54,499 nucleotides of DNA from Helicobacteraceae bacterium (GTDB taxonomy: Bacteria; Campylobacterota; Campylobacteria; Campylobacterales; SZUA-545): contig JAISOU010000046.1 in assembly GCA_031275395.1 (NCBI GenBank), forward strand, positions 1 to 54,499, in the 5' to 3' direction. The notes below the pieces were generated by a model that made no database searches, had not been told where the DNA came from, and saw only the letters and a list, made by a program, of their open reading frames with translations. This document shows positions 8,868-16,257 of the stretch, piece after piece. How positions within the stretch are numbered: position 1 is the stretch's first letter; the number at the start of each line of letters is the position of its first letter. The position numbers were made by a program, and so were the translations under genes.

Positions 8868-9200
8868 CTACTGAAGCGCTGTGAAAAAGCCGATAAACGG
8901 GTTAGCGTAAAGCGCGATAATCGCGAAAACTAACGTGTAGATTACTTGCGCTTCGATCATCGCAAGCGCGATAAACATTGTGGTCATCAGTTTACCGCCC
9001 ATGCCCGGATTGCGCGCCGTGCCGGCGATTGTAGCCGCAGCCGTATTGCCCATACCGATCGCGCCGCCCAGCGCCGCCAAACCAAGACCGACTACGGCGG
9101 CTAAAACCGAGTAAGCGGCGAAAGTTTCGCCCGCGCTGCCCTCAATGGCGGCAAATGCCGAACACGCCAAAGCGGCGAATACGAAAAGAATCTTTTTCAT
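8868..9200 (-). CDS. atpE: ATP synthase F0 subunit c
   Basis: Subunit c forms the membrane rotor ring that carries ions through F0. The 110-residue protein has an N-terminal signal-like segment (KKILFVFAALACSAFA), as in other Campylobacterota, then two hairpin helices. The Gly/Ala-rich first helix leads into GTARNPGM, the polar loop that contacts F1. The ion carboxylate is the Glu in AMIEAQVIYT of the second helix. I chose the ATG at 9200 because a TTGGAGG ribosome site sits just upstream; a longer TTG reading would start inside that site. It stands apart from other atp genes, which is normal for this phylum. Confidence 0.95.
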   Translation of the reverse strand: MKKILFVFAALACSAFAAIEGSAGETFAAYSVLAAVVGLGLAALGGAIGMGNTAAATIAGTARNPGMGGKLMTTMFIALAMIEAQVIYTLVFAIIALYANPFIGFFTALQ

Positions 9201-9285
9201 AAAAACCTCCAAAGTTTGCTTAACCCCGTTCGGCTTGCGTATCCCTACAAGGCGGTTAGCGAACGAAATGCTACATAAAAACGGC

Positions 9286-10620
9286 TTAACGCTCGCTAAT
9301 TAGGTATAGGCGTTTGCGTTCGCCGCTTGTGGCTATGCCGAGCTGTTCGCGGTATTTTGTGATGGTGCGCCGAACCATTTTAATCGTAAATCGCGTTTCG
9401 ATCAGCTGGAGAAGTTTCTGATCGCTTAAAGGCTTTTCGCGCGGTTCTTCTTTGATCAGTTTCGTAAGATAGTCTTTAATAGCGCGCGTGGAAGTTTCGT
9501 TTGCGTCGTCGATCGCTATGCTAAAAAAACTTTTAAGCGCGAAAACGCCGCGATCGCACGCAAGATATTTACCGCTGATTGCGCGGCTGATCGTGCTAGA
9601 ATTACGTCCTAAGTCTTCGGAAATATCGGCAAGTTTCATCGGCGCTATATCGGAGCCGTTTTTGAAAAAATCGTATTGGCGATCGACAATCATAAGCCCG
9701 ATTTTTTTTAGCGTTTTTCTTCGCATATCCACCGCGTCTATTAGATCGCGGGCTTCTTTGATCTTTGCGCGGACAAAATCCTCTTTTTTTATGTTTTCTG
9801 GAGCTTCGATCGTTAGCTTTGGATAATATGGGTCGTTTAATTCTACCTCTAATAGATCGTCGTCGGTAAAAACAAAAATATCTGGTATGATTTGCGTAGA
9901 ATCCTCTAAAAAGTCTAAAGCGGGCGGGTTTCTTAAACGCTTAAAGAGATCCATAGCTTCGCTAAAGCCCTCCTCTTTGTGAAAAGCGGATAGATTTTCC
10001 CTATTATATATTAGCGTTTTTACAAGCTGGTATAACCGATCGCTTATATCATATTCTCTTAATTGCCACATAAAGCACTCCGCAATATCTTTAGCGCCTA
10101 CGCCGGAGGGCGAAAAATGCTCGAAACGCAAACGGATTTTTTCTACAATTTGCGCGCTAACTTTATAGCGATTTGCGATCGCTTCAATATCGCCGTCAAA
10201 AAAGCCCAGATCGTCGATAGCGTCGATAATAGATCTTGCTATAATCTTGCTTTGCGGCGTAGGAAAAAGATGATCGGTTATCTGATCTTCCAACGCTTCG
10301 TAAAGCGATCTTTGTTGAATACTTGTCGCCTCTATTACGTCGGAAAGGGAACGTTTGGGTTCGTCGCGTCGGTAATAGTCGTCTTCGTTATCTAAAAAAT
10401 CGTCGTCTTCTATACGATCTTGCGCGTTTGGATCGTGTTCGTCGTAAGAGATCTCTTGATTTGATTTTATCTGTAAAAAAGGGTTGGCTTCGGCTTCAAT
10501 CTTTAATCGGGATTCTAAATCGGTTACGGAACATTGCAAAAGCGGAAGCCAATTTCTCATTGTCGCGCTTATGCGATATTTTGTTTGAGCGTCGCCTCCC
10601 GTCCGAAGTTGCAAGCTCAT
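9286..10620 (-). CDS. rpoN: RNA polymerase sigma-54 factor
   Basis: Sigma-54 directs polymerase to -24/-12 promoters and in Campylobacterota controls middle flagellar genes; it also commonly controls nif genes elsewhere. The 444-residue product starts with region I (SLQLRTGGDAQTKYRISATM, Gln-rich and activator-contacting), then an acidic linker, the core-binding domain, an HTH (ISEDLGRNSSTISRAISGKY) and the RpoN box VRRTITKYREQLGI near the C-terminus. The start is the ATG at 10620, which overlaps the lptB stop by four bases; a longer upstream reading lies inside lptB. It is the last gene of the S4–trpD–tsaE–lptB–rpoN operon. Confidence 0.96.
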   Translation of the reverse strand: MSLQLRTGGDAQTKYRISATMRNWLPLLQCSVTDLESRLKIEAEANPFLQIKSNQEISYDEHDPNAQDRIEDDDFLDNEDDYYRRDEPKRSLSDVIEATSIQQRSLYEALEDQITDHLFPTPQSKIIARSIIDAIDDLGFFDGDIEAIANRYKVSAQIVEKIRLRFEHFSPSGVGAKDIAECFMWQLREYDISDRLYQLVKTLIYNRENLSAFHKEEGFSEAMDLFKRLRNPPALDFLEDSTQIIPDIFVFTDDDLLEVELNDPYYPKLTIEAPENIKKEDFVRAKIKEARDLIDAVDMRRKTLKKIGLMIVDRQYDFFKNGSDIAPMKLADISEDLGRNSSTISRAISGKYLACDRGVFALKSFFSIAIDDANETSTRAIKDYLTKLIKEEPREKPLSDQKLLQLIETRFTIKMVRRTITKYREQLGIATSGERKRLYLISER

Positions 10621-11357
10621 AGCTTGTAATTTTCTCCCAGATAGTGTCGAATCACTAACGGATCGCGCCCCACCGCGTCCGCCGCGCCGCTTGCTATGAT
10701 CGCGCCGTCGTGAAGAACGTAGGCGATATCGCATACGCCTAACGTTTCGCGCACGTTGTGATCGGTGATCAAAACTCCGATGTTTTGCTCGCTTAGAAAT
10801 CTAATCGTTTTTTGAATATCCGCTACGGCGATCGGATCGACTCCCGCAAACGGCTCGTCAAGCAAAATAAACTTAGGGTTTGCCACCAAAGCCCGCGCAA
10901 TTTCTACGCGCCGTCTTTCGCCGCCTGAAAGATTAACTCCCTTTCTGGCGCGGATATGTTCGATATTGAATTGTTCTAAAAGGATTTCTACGCGATTTAA
11001 GCCTTCTTCTTTGTTGTCCGCGAAGGCGAGTTCTGCGGCTAGATATAGATTGTCTTCCGCGCTAAGCTCTTTGAAAATACTACTTTCTTGCGGTAGATAG
11101 CCGATTCCGAGCCGCGATCGTTCGTGTAAAGAAAGTTTTGATATTTCTCGATCGTCTAGCCATACCTCTCCGCTTGTAGCGGGGACAAGCCCGCAGATAA
11201 TATAGAAGGTGGTCGTTTTGCCCGCGCCGTTTGGTCCGAGCAAGCTAACGATTTGCGAGCTTTTAACCTCGATCGACACGCCGCGCAGTATCTCCGCGCT
11301 TTTGTATCGTTTAACTAAATTGCCGCTTCTTAGCGAATGGATTTTTTCACTCATCAT
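10617..11357 (-). CDS. lptB: LPS export ABC transporter ATPase LptB
   Basis: LptB is the cytoplasmic ATPase that powers LptFGC-driven transport of lipopolysaccharide to the outer membrane. The 246-residue protein has Walker A GPNGAGKTTTF (about residue 40), signature LSGGERRRVEIARAL, Walker B FILLDEPFAGVDP and the H-loop LITDHNVRETL, all typical of LptB. Two ATG codons (11357, 11354) are possible starts, both overlapping the end of tsaE. The tsaE–lptB–rpoN order matches C. jejuni. The final residues YLGENYKL overlap the rpoN start. Confidence 0.94.
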   Translation of the reverse strand: MMSEKIHSLRSGNLVKRYKSAEILRGVSIEVKSSQIVSLLGPNGAGKTTTFYIICGLVPATSGEVWLDDREISKLSLHERSRLGIGYLPQESSIFKELSAEDNLYLAAELAFADNKEEGLNRVEILLEQFNIEHIRARKGVNLSGGERRRVEIARALVANPKFILLDEPFAGVDPIAVADIQKTIRFLSEQNIGVLITDHNVRETLGVCDIAYVLHDGAIIASGAADAVGRDPLVIRHYLGENYKL

Positions 11358-11757
11358 AAACGCCTATCAAGCGCAGATCGCCGTCTAATTCGATCGTAAT
11401 TTTTATAAACTTGATCGCGCTTTTTTTAAGATAATTTTCTATCGTTTCGTCAGCCCATTCTATAAAGCTCCAACCGCTATCTAGCTCTTCATACAAGCCT
11501 CTTGCGAAAAAATCTTCGCTTCCGATTCGATAGAGATCGAAATGGCGCAGATTAGGCGCGTATTCGTGCATAATTCCAAAGGTAGGCGAAGCGGCTTCTT
11601 TTGCGCTAAACGCCAAAGCGAACCGCTTTACAAAAGCGGTTTTCCCCGCGCCTAAAACCCCGCTTAAAATAACGACTATTCCGTCTTGATAACGCGAGAT
11701 CAGATCGCGGCAGATCGGATCGAAATCTTCGGGACTTTTCGCTAATTTTTTATTCAT
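11347..11757 (-). CDS. tsaE: tRNA t6A modification ATPase TsaE
   Basis: TsaE works with TsaB, TsaC and TsaD to place the threonylcarbamoyl group on A37 of ANN-decoding tRNAs. The 136-residue protein has Walker A GVLGAGKTAFVKRF (about residue 37), the SPTFGIMHEY segment (about 75), HFDLYRIGSEDF, and FIEWAD near residue 118, the usual TsaE pattern and length. It overlaps trpD upstream by four bases and lptB downstream by about ten, so translation is probably coupled across this operon. Confidence 0.93.
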   Translation of the reverse strand: MNKKLAKSPEDFDPICRDLISRYQDGIVVILSGVLGAGKTAFVKRFALAFSAKEAASPTFGIMHEYAPNLRHFDLYRIGSEDFFARGLYEELDSGWSFIEWADETIENYLKKSAIKFIKITIELDGDLRLIGVYDE

Positions 11758-12737
11758 AGTTTAGAGCTGACTTCGACGATCTGATCTAGCTTTTTCGCGG
11801 CTTTGCCCGACTCGATCGCTTCCGAAGCGATCTCTATGCCCTCTTTAATATCCCGCGCCATACCGATCACCTCTAGCGCGATCGCCGTGTTGAAGTAGAT
11901 CGCGTCGCGCTGCGCGGGCGTCGCTACGCCGTTAAAGATGTTGCGCGCGATCTGCGCGTTAAACTTCGCGTCCGCTCCGCGCAAAGCCTCTAACGGAGCG
12001 CGAATCAACCCAAAATGCGAAGCGTCTAACTCGTAAAGATGAATATTTTCGCCGATCAACCGCGCTACGCGAGAAGCTCCCGAAAGCGTCAATTCATCTA
12101 CGCCGCCGTCGCCGCAAATCACCGCGGCGGATTTTGAACCCATCTTTTTAAGAACCTCCGCCAAAACGGGCGCAAGCGCGTGATCATATACGCCGATACA
12201 CTGCTTATTCACGCCCGCAGGATTGGTTAGTGGCCCTAAAATGTTAAAGATCGTGCGGTGGTTTAGGCTTTTTCTGATCGGCATAATGTGCTTTAGCGCG
12301 GGGTGGTGGCGTTGCGCGAACATAAAAACAAAACCCGTTTCTTCCAGAAGTTTTACCTGTTGATCGGGATTAAGATCTAAAGAAACGCCAAGCGCCTCCA
12401 GCGCGTCCGCGCTTCCGGATTTACTCGTAATCGATCGGTTGCCGTGTTTTGCCACAAAGCCGCCCGCCGCGCATACGACCAAACTTGAAGTCGTGGATAT
12501 GTTAAACGAGTAGCTTTTGTCGCCGCCCGTGCCGACCACATCGACCAGTTTGCCTTCCAAAGCGGGGTCTAAATCCAGCCTTAGCGCGTGCGATGTCATT
12601 ACCTCCGCCGCCGCCGCGATCTCCTCCGCGGTTTCGCCGCGCTCGAACATTTCGCGCAACATAATTTGCGCCTCCTCAAAACCAAGCTCGTTTTTGAATA
12701 GCTTGTCAAATTGCCCTTTTGCCTCTTGGTAGGTCAA
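11754..12737 (-). CDS. trpD: Anthranilate phosphoribosyltransferase
   Basis: TrpD joins anthranilate to phosphoribosyl pyrophosphate, the second committed step of tryptophan synthesis. The 327-residue protein shows the PRPP site VDVVGTGGDKSYSFNIST (about residue 63), KHGNRSITSKSGSADALEALG, and the metal-binding DE pair in CGDGGVDEL. No other trp gene lies nearby. It sits between the S4 gene and tsaE with four-base overlaps on both sides; in C. jejuni those two genes are adjacent, so trpD looks like an insertion into a housekeeping operon. Confidence 0.95.
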   Translation of the reverse strand: MTYQEAKGQFDKLFKNELGFEEAQIMLREMFERGETAEEIAAAAEVMTSHALRLDLDPALEGKLVDVVGTGGDKSYSFNISTTSSLVVCAAGGFVAKHGNRSITSKSGSADALEALGVSLDLNPDQQVKLLEETGFVFMFAQRHHPALKHIMPIRKSLNHRTIFNILGPLTNPAGVNKQCIGVYDHALAPVLAEVLKKMGSKSAAVICGDGGVDELTLSGASRVARLIGENIHLYELDASHFGLIRAPLEALRGADAKFNAQIARNIFNGVATPAQRDAIYFNTAIALEVIGMARDIKEGIEIASEAIESGKAAKKLDQIVEVSSKL

Positions 12738-12982
12738 GCGATTTCCTTAATGTAATTTTTTTGCGCCGCTTTAGGGATCGAGCGCGTAGCGGGTATGGCA
12801 AGCGTTTCGTAACGCTTTGTATGCGTTAGAAACTTTAGCTCGATAACGTCGCCTACGCGCGTTTCGCGGCTGGCTTTAACTACCGCTCCGTTAATCGTTA
12901 CGGCGTTATGCGCTATCATATCTTGCGCAGTTGCGCGACGCTTTACGAGATTGACGGCGTTTAGAAACGAATCGATACGCAT
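12734..12982 (-). CDS. S4-domain RNA-binding protein (Hsp15/RlbA-like)
   Basis: The 82-residue protein is one S4 fold: MRIDSFLNAVNLVKRRATAQ, then AVTINGAVVKASRETRVGDVI. S4 proteins of this size bind rRNA or tRNA; HslR (Hsp15) recycles 50S subunits with a stuck peptidyl-tRNA. It is the first gene of the operon ending in rpoN. Its ATG has a GGGAGG ribosome site, and a TAAAAT -10-like box lies about 24 bases upstream. Its substrate here is inferred from size only. Confidence 0.85.
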   Translation of the reverse strand: MRIDSFLNAVNLVKRRATAQDMIAHNAVTINGAVVKASRETRVGDVIELKFLTHTKRYETLAIPATRSIPKAAQKNYIKEIA

Positions 12983-13005
12983 TTTGCGCCTCCCTATAAA
13001 GCGTG

Positions 13006-13011
13006 ATTTTA
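13006..13011 (-). promoter_or_regulatory. Candidate -10 box (TAAAAT) for the S4–trpD–tsaE–lptB–rpoN operon
   Basis: The minus strand reads TAAAAT in the 63-base divergent space between the S4 gene and mnmH. Position and AT context suit a sigma-70 -10 element. No -35 is evident. Confidence 0.33.
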
Positions 13012-13045
13012 GCCGCTAAAGCCTTTAATATGGATTGGTTTTTGC

Positions 13046-14050
13046 TTGTTTAATGAAATTTCCGCTCGCGATCTTCTCTACGACAGAGGGCGTTTTTCCG
13101 CCGTTTTCGACGCTAGATCGCCTAGCGAATACGCTTTGGCAAACGTTCCAAACGCGATCAACTTTTATGCTATGACGGACGAAGAGCGCGCCGACGTGGG
13201 GACGCTTTACGCGCGAAAACCGTTTGAAGCGCGATCGTTAGGCGCAAGTTATATTTGCAAAAACCTAGCCGATCATCTGCTATGGCTAGAAAAACGATTT
13301 TCTCCCGCCGATCGCCTTGCGATCTATTGCGCGAAGGGCGGAATGAGAAGCTCGTCGATCGCGGTGGTTTTGACGCATATCGGTTATCGAATCTGGCGCG
13401 TTCAGGGCGGCTTCAAAGCCTACCGCGCGGAGGTTGTGCGATATTTTGACGAAGCGCTCAATTTTCGTTTTATTACCCTCGACGCGCCGACGGGAAGCGG
13501 CAAGAGCGAGCTGATCCGCGCTCTAAATTGGAGCGTCGATCTCGAAGCGCTCGCCAACCACAAAGGATCGGCGTTTGGCGAAGCGCCGATCGCGCAACCA
13601 AAAACGGCGAAGTTTGAAAACGATCTGCAATACGCTTTATCGCGCTTTGATCCTAGTTTTCCAATCGCGATCGAAGCCGAAAGCCGCTCGATCGGGCGAA
13701 TCGTTCTGCCGCAAAAGTTATATGCCGCGATCCAAAACGGTTTTCGCGTTTTTATTAAAACCCCAATCGAAGATCGCGTTAAAAGAATTGCGTCCGAATA
13801 CGGAGCAATCTCAGGCGATTTTTTTAACGCCGCTATGAAAAGAATCTCGCCCTATATATCCCGCGACGTTTTTAGCGCAATTTGCGAGGCGTTTAACAAA
13901 CGCGATCTTGAAAATTGCGCGTTTTTATTATTGACGCAATACTACGATAAGGTTTATAAAAAAGCGCAAAAATACGACGCGACCGTCGAGTTTGATACAA
14001 TCGAAAACGCGATTGCAAAGCTAGAATCAATCCGCTCTAATCAATCGTAA
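13046..14050 (+). CDS. mnmH: tRNA 2-selenouridine synthase (rhodanese/P-loop)
   Basis: MnmH (SelU/YbbB) replaces sulphur with selenium at wobble U34 of tRNAs, through a geranylated intermediate, using selenophosphate. The 334-residue protein has an N-terminal rhodanese domain (DARSPSEY near residue 22, catalytic Cys in YCAKGGMRSSS near 95) and a C-terminal P-loop domain (DAPTGSGKSELIRAL near 147, then AIEAESRSIG). Both halves are required signatures. The start is taken as TTG 13046; no strong ribosome site is seen, so it is uncertain by a few codons. A selD gene is expected elsewhere. Confidence 0.92.
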   Translation: MFNEISARDLLYDRGRFSAVFDARSPSEYALANVPNAINFYAMTDEERADVGTLYARKPFEARSLGASYICKNLADHLLWLEKRFSPADRLAIYCAKGGMRSSSIAVVLTHIGYRIWRVQGGFKAYRAEVVRYFDEALNFRFITLDAPTGSGKSELIRALNWSVDLEALANHKGSAFGEAPIAQPKTAKFENDLQYALSRFDPSFPIAIEAESRSIGRIVLPQKLYAAIQNGFRVFIKTPIEDRVKRIASEYGAISGDFFNAAMKRISPYISRDVFSAICEAFNKRDLENCAFLLLTQYYDKVYKKAQKYDATVEFDTIENAIAKLESIRSNQS

Positions 14051-14113
14051 CGGCTAACGCTCGGCGATTTAAGAGTAGCGGAGGTTTACGCTTATTTTAC
14101 GATCGCCGAAAAA

Positions 14114-16249
14114 CTACAAAATACCTCTTTGACCTTTGCTGTTTTGTTCGCCTAGAACGCCCGTTTTTTGTAGCTGTTCGACTATTCTTGCGGCGCGGTT
14201 ATAGCCGATCTGCAAGCGGCGCTGAATGTAGCTAATAGAACTTTTACGCTCGGTTAAAACGATCTGCTTCGCCTCTTCATACATTTCGTCAAGCGTATCG
14301 TCGTCGCCCAATCTGCCTTCGCCGCCGCTTGCGCCGCCCGCCGCGTCGCCGCTTTCCAACAAAAAGCTGTTGTCGTATTCCGGCGCTCTTTGCGATTTGA
14401 TAAACTCCACGATTTTTTCGATCTCTCTTTCGGAGCTAAACGGCGCGTGGAGGCGCACTAACCCCACGCTTCCGGGCGGCGTGAAAAGCATATCGCCGCG
14501 CCCTAAAAGACTGTCCGCGCCTTGCGTGTCTAAGATCACTTTAGAATCGATCTTACTGCCGACGCGATAGCTAATGCGGCTTGGCAGGTTTGCCTTAATC
14601 AGTCCAGTGATCACGTCGACGCTTGGACGCTGCGTAGCGACAATCAGATGAATACCGCTTGCCCGCGCCATTTGCGCCAAACGGGCGATCGATATTTCCA
14701 CCTCTTTGCCGCCGCTCATCATCAGATCGGCTAGCTCGTCGATCACGACGACGATAAAGGGCAGAGGCTCAAACTTTTCCTCTTTCGCCTTTTGGTTATA
14801 GCCTTCGATATTTTTTGTCTTGGTTTTGCTCATTAGCTCGTAGCGCCGCTCCATCTCGCCGACCATATTGGCAAGCGCGGCGATCGCCTGTTTGGGCCTT
14901 GTGATAACGGGCGTTAAAAGATGCGGAATATCGTTGTAGATACTAAACTCTAGCATTTTTGGATCGACCATCAAAAGACGCAAACTATCGGGCGAATTGC
15001 GGTATAGCAGAGATAAGATCATCGCGTTTATACCGACGCTTTTACCGCTTCCCGTCGTACCCGCGATCAAAAGGTGCGGCAGTTTTTTCAGATCGGTTAC
15101 AAACGGATTGCCCACAATATCTTTTCCAAGCGCGATCGTAAGAGGGCTTGAAGCGCCGCTAAAAACCGAGCTGGCTAGAACCTCGCGCAAATAGATCGTT
15201 TCAAAAGTTTTATTTGGAATCTCTATGCCGATCACGTCTTTACCCGGTATCGGCGCTTGAATACGGATCGTTTGAGCGCGCAAAGCCATCGCAATATCGT
15301 TTTCAAGGCTGAGAACGCGCGAAACTTTAACGTGCGCGGCGGGCTTAAACTCGAAAGTGGTTACGACAGGCCCCGTATATGTGCGCGTAACGTCGCCTTC
15401 GATCTTAAACATACGCAGTTTTTCCATCAGATCGGAGATCTTTTCGTCGATCTCGTTTTCGTTGATCTCGCTTGGCTTATTTGCGGGGGCGGCTAGAAAG
15501 TCGATCGGCGGCAGGACAAAATCTTTAGGCTTTTCTCTCGCGCCTTTATCCACCTGTTCTAGCAGAAGTTTATTCTCGTCTAATTCGTGGACGATCACTA
15601 CCTCTCTGCCTTTGCGCTTACGCCGCGAGATCGCGACGTCGTCGTCGTCGTCAAAATCTTGCGAAAGCGCCTTTTTGCGCCGAATATCCTCGTAATTGGG
15701 CAGTTCCTCTAACTTTTGGCGTTCGCTCGGACGCGAGATCATATCCGCAAAGGAGTCTTTGGCAGCCTCTTTGAACGTGCGCCAGTGATCGAACATTTTC
15801 GTGTTAGGAAACCAGCGCGCCAAAAGCGAAAGCATATCGATAATAGTAATATGAAAAGAGAGCAACCAACCATTGACGATCAGGAAAAACGCGAAAACGC
15901 CCGCGCCCGCGCTTCCTATGATCGGGCGCATAGATTCGCACAGCGCAACGCCGACTGTTCCGCGATCAAAGAAAAGCGCCTGAAAGATCAACCCCGCAAA
16001 ACCAAATAGCAAAACCGCCGCGATCAGCTCGATCCAGCGGCGCGGCGACGGATTGAAGCGGTAGGCGCGCCACGAAAGCAAAAGACCGATTGGCGGCGCG
16101 GCGTAGATCAAAAAACCGAACGTTTCGCTAAAAAGCTCCGCCAAGCCTTTGCCATAAACGCCTACTTTTGCGATACTACCCGCGTAAAGCGCGACCGCGA
16201 CGTAGATCCATATCCCTATAGATATAAGAAAAAATCCCTCTCTTTTCAC
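14114..16249 (-). CDS. ftsK: DNA translocase FtsK
   Basis: FtsK anchors at the division septum and pumps chromosome termini apart. The 711-residue protein has four N-terminal membrane spans (within residues 1-140), a short charged linker, the alpha/beta motor with Walker A AGTTGSGKSVGINAM (about 398) and Walker B FIVVVIDELADLMM (about 500), and a C-terminal gamma winged helix (SISYIQRRLQIGYNRAARIV) that reads polar KOPS-like sites. It converges with mnmH and is followed in reading direction by a 63-base spacer. ftsK next to flgL is the C. jejuni order. Confidence 0.96.
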   Translation of the reverse strand: MKREGFFLISIGIWIYVAVALYAGSIAKVGVYGKGLAELFSETFGFLIYAAPPIGLLLSWRAYRFNPSPRRWIELIAAVLLFGFAGLIFQALFFDRGTVGVALCESMRPIIGSAGAGVFAFFLIVNGWLLSFHITIIDMLSLLARWFPNTKMFDHWRTFKEAAKDSFADMISRPSERQKLEELPNYEDIRRKKALSQDFDDDDDVAISRRKRKGREVVIVHELDENKLLLEQVDKGAREKPKDFVLPPIDFLAAPANKPSEINENEIDEKISDLMEKLRMFKIEGDVTRTYTGPVVTTFEFKPAAHVKVSRVLSLENDIAMALRAQTIRIQAPIPGKDVIGIEIPNKTFETIYLREVLASSVFSGASSPLTIALGKDIVGNPFVTDLKKLPHLLIAGTTGSGKSVGINAMILSLLYRNSPDSLRLLMVDPKMLEFSIYNDIPHLLTPVITRPKQAIAALANMVGEMERRYELMSKTKTKNIEGYNQKAKEEKFEPLPFIVVVIDELADLMMSGGKEVEISIARLAQMARASGIHLIVATQRPSVDVITGLIKANLPSRISYRVGSKIDSKVILDTQGADSLLGRGDMLFTPPGSVGLVRLHAPFSSEREIEKIVEFIKSQRAPEYDNSFLLESGDAAGGASGGEGRLGDDDTLDEMYEEAKQIVLTERKSSISYIQRRLQIGYNRAARIVEQLQKTGVLGEQNSKGQRGIL

Positions 16250-16257
16250 TCGGACTC

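Noticed and set aside
8868-9200. Na+-binding variant of subunit c
   Set aside because: The carboxylate Glu is present but the extra Gln and hydroxyl ligands of known Na+ rings are not apparent, so a proton ring is assumed.
14060-14109. TCGGCGAT / ATCGCCGA inverted repeat between mnmH and ftsK
   Set aside because: An 8-bp stem with a loop over 30 bases, and CGAT words are so common here that chance pairing is likely.
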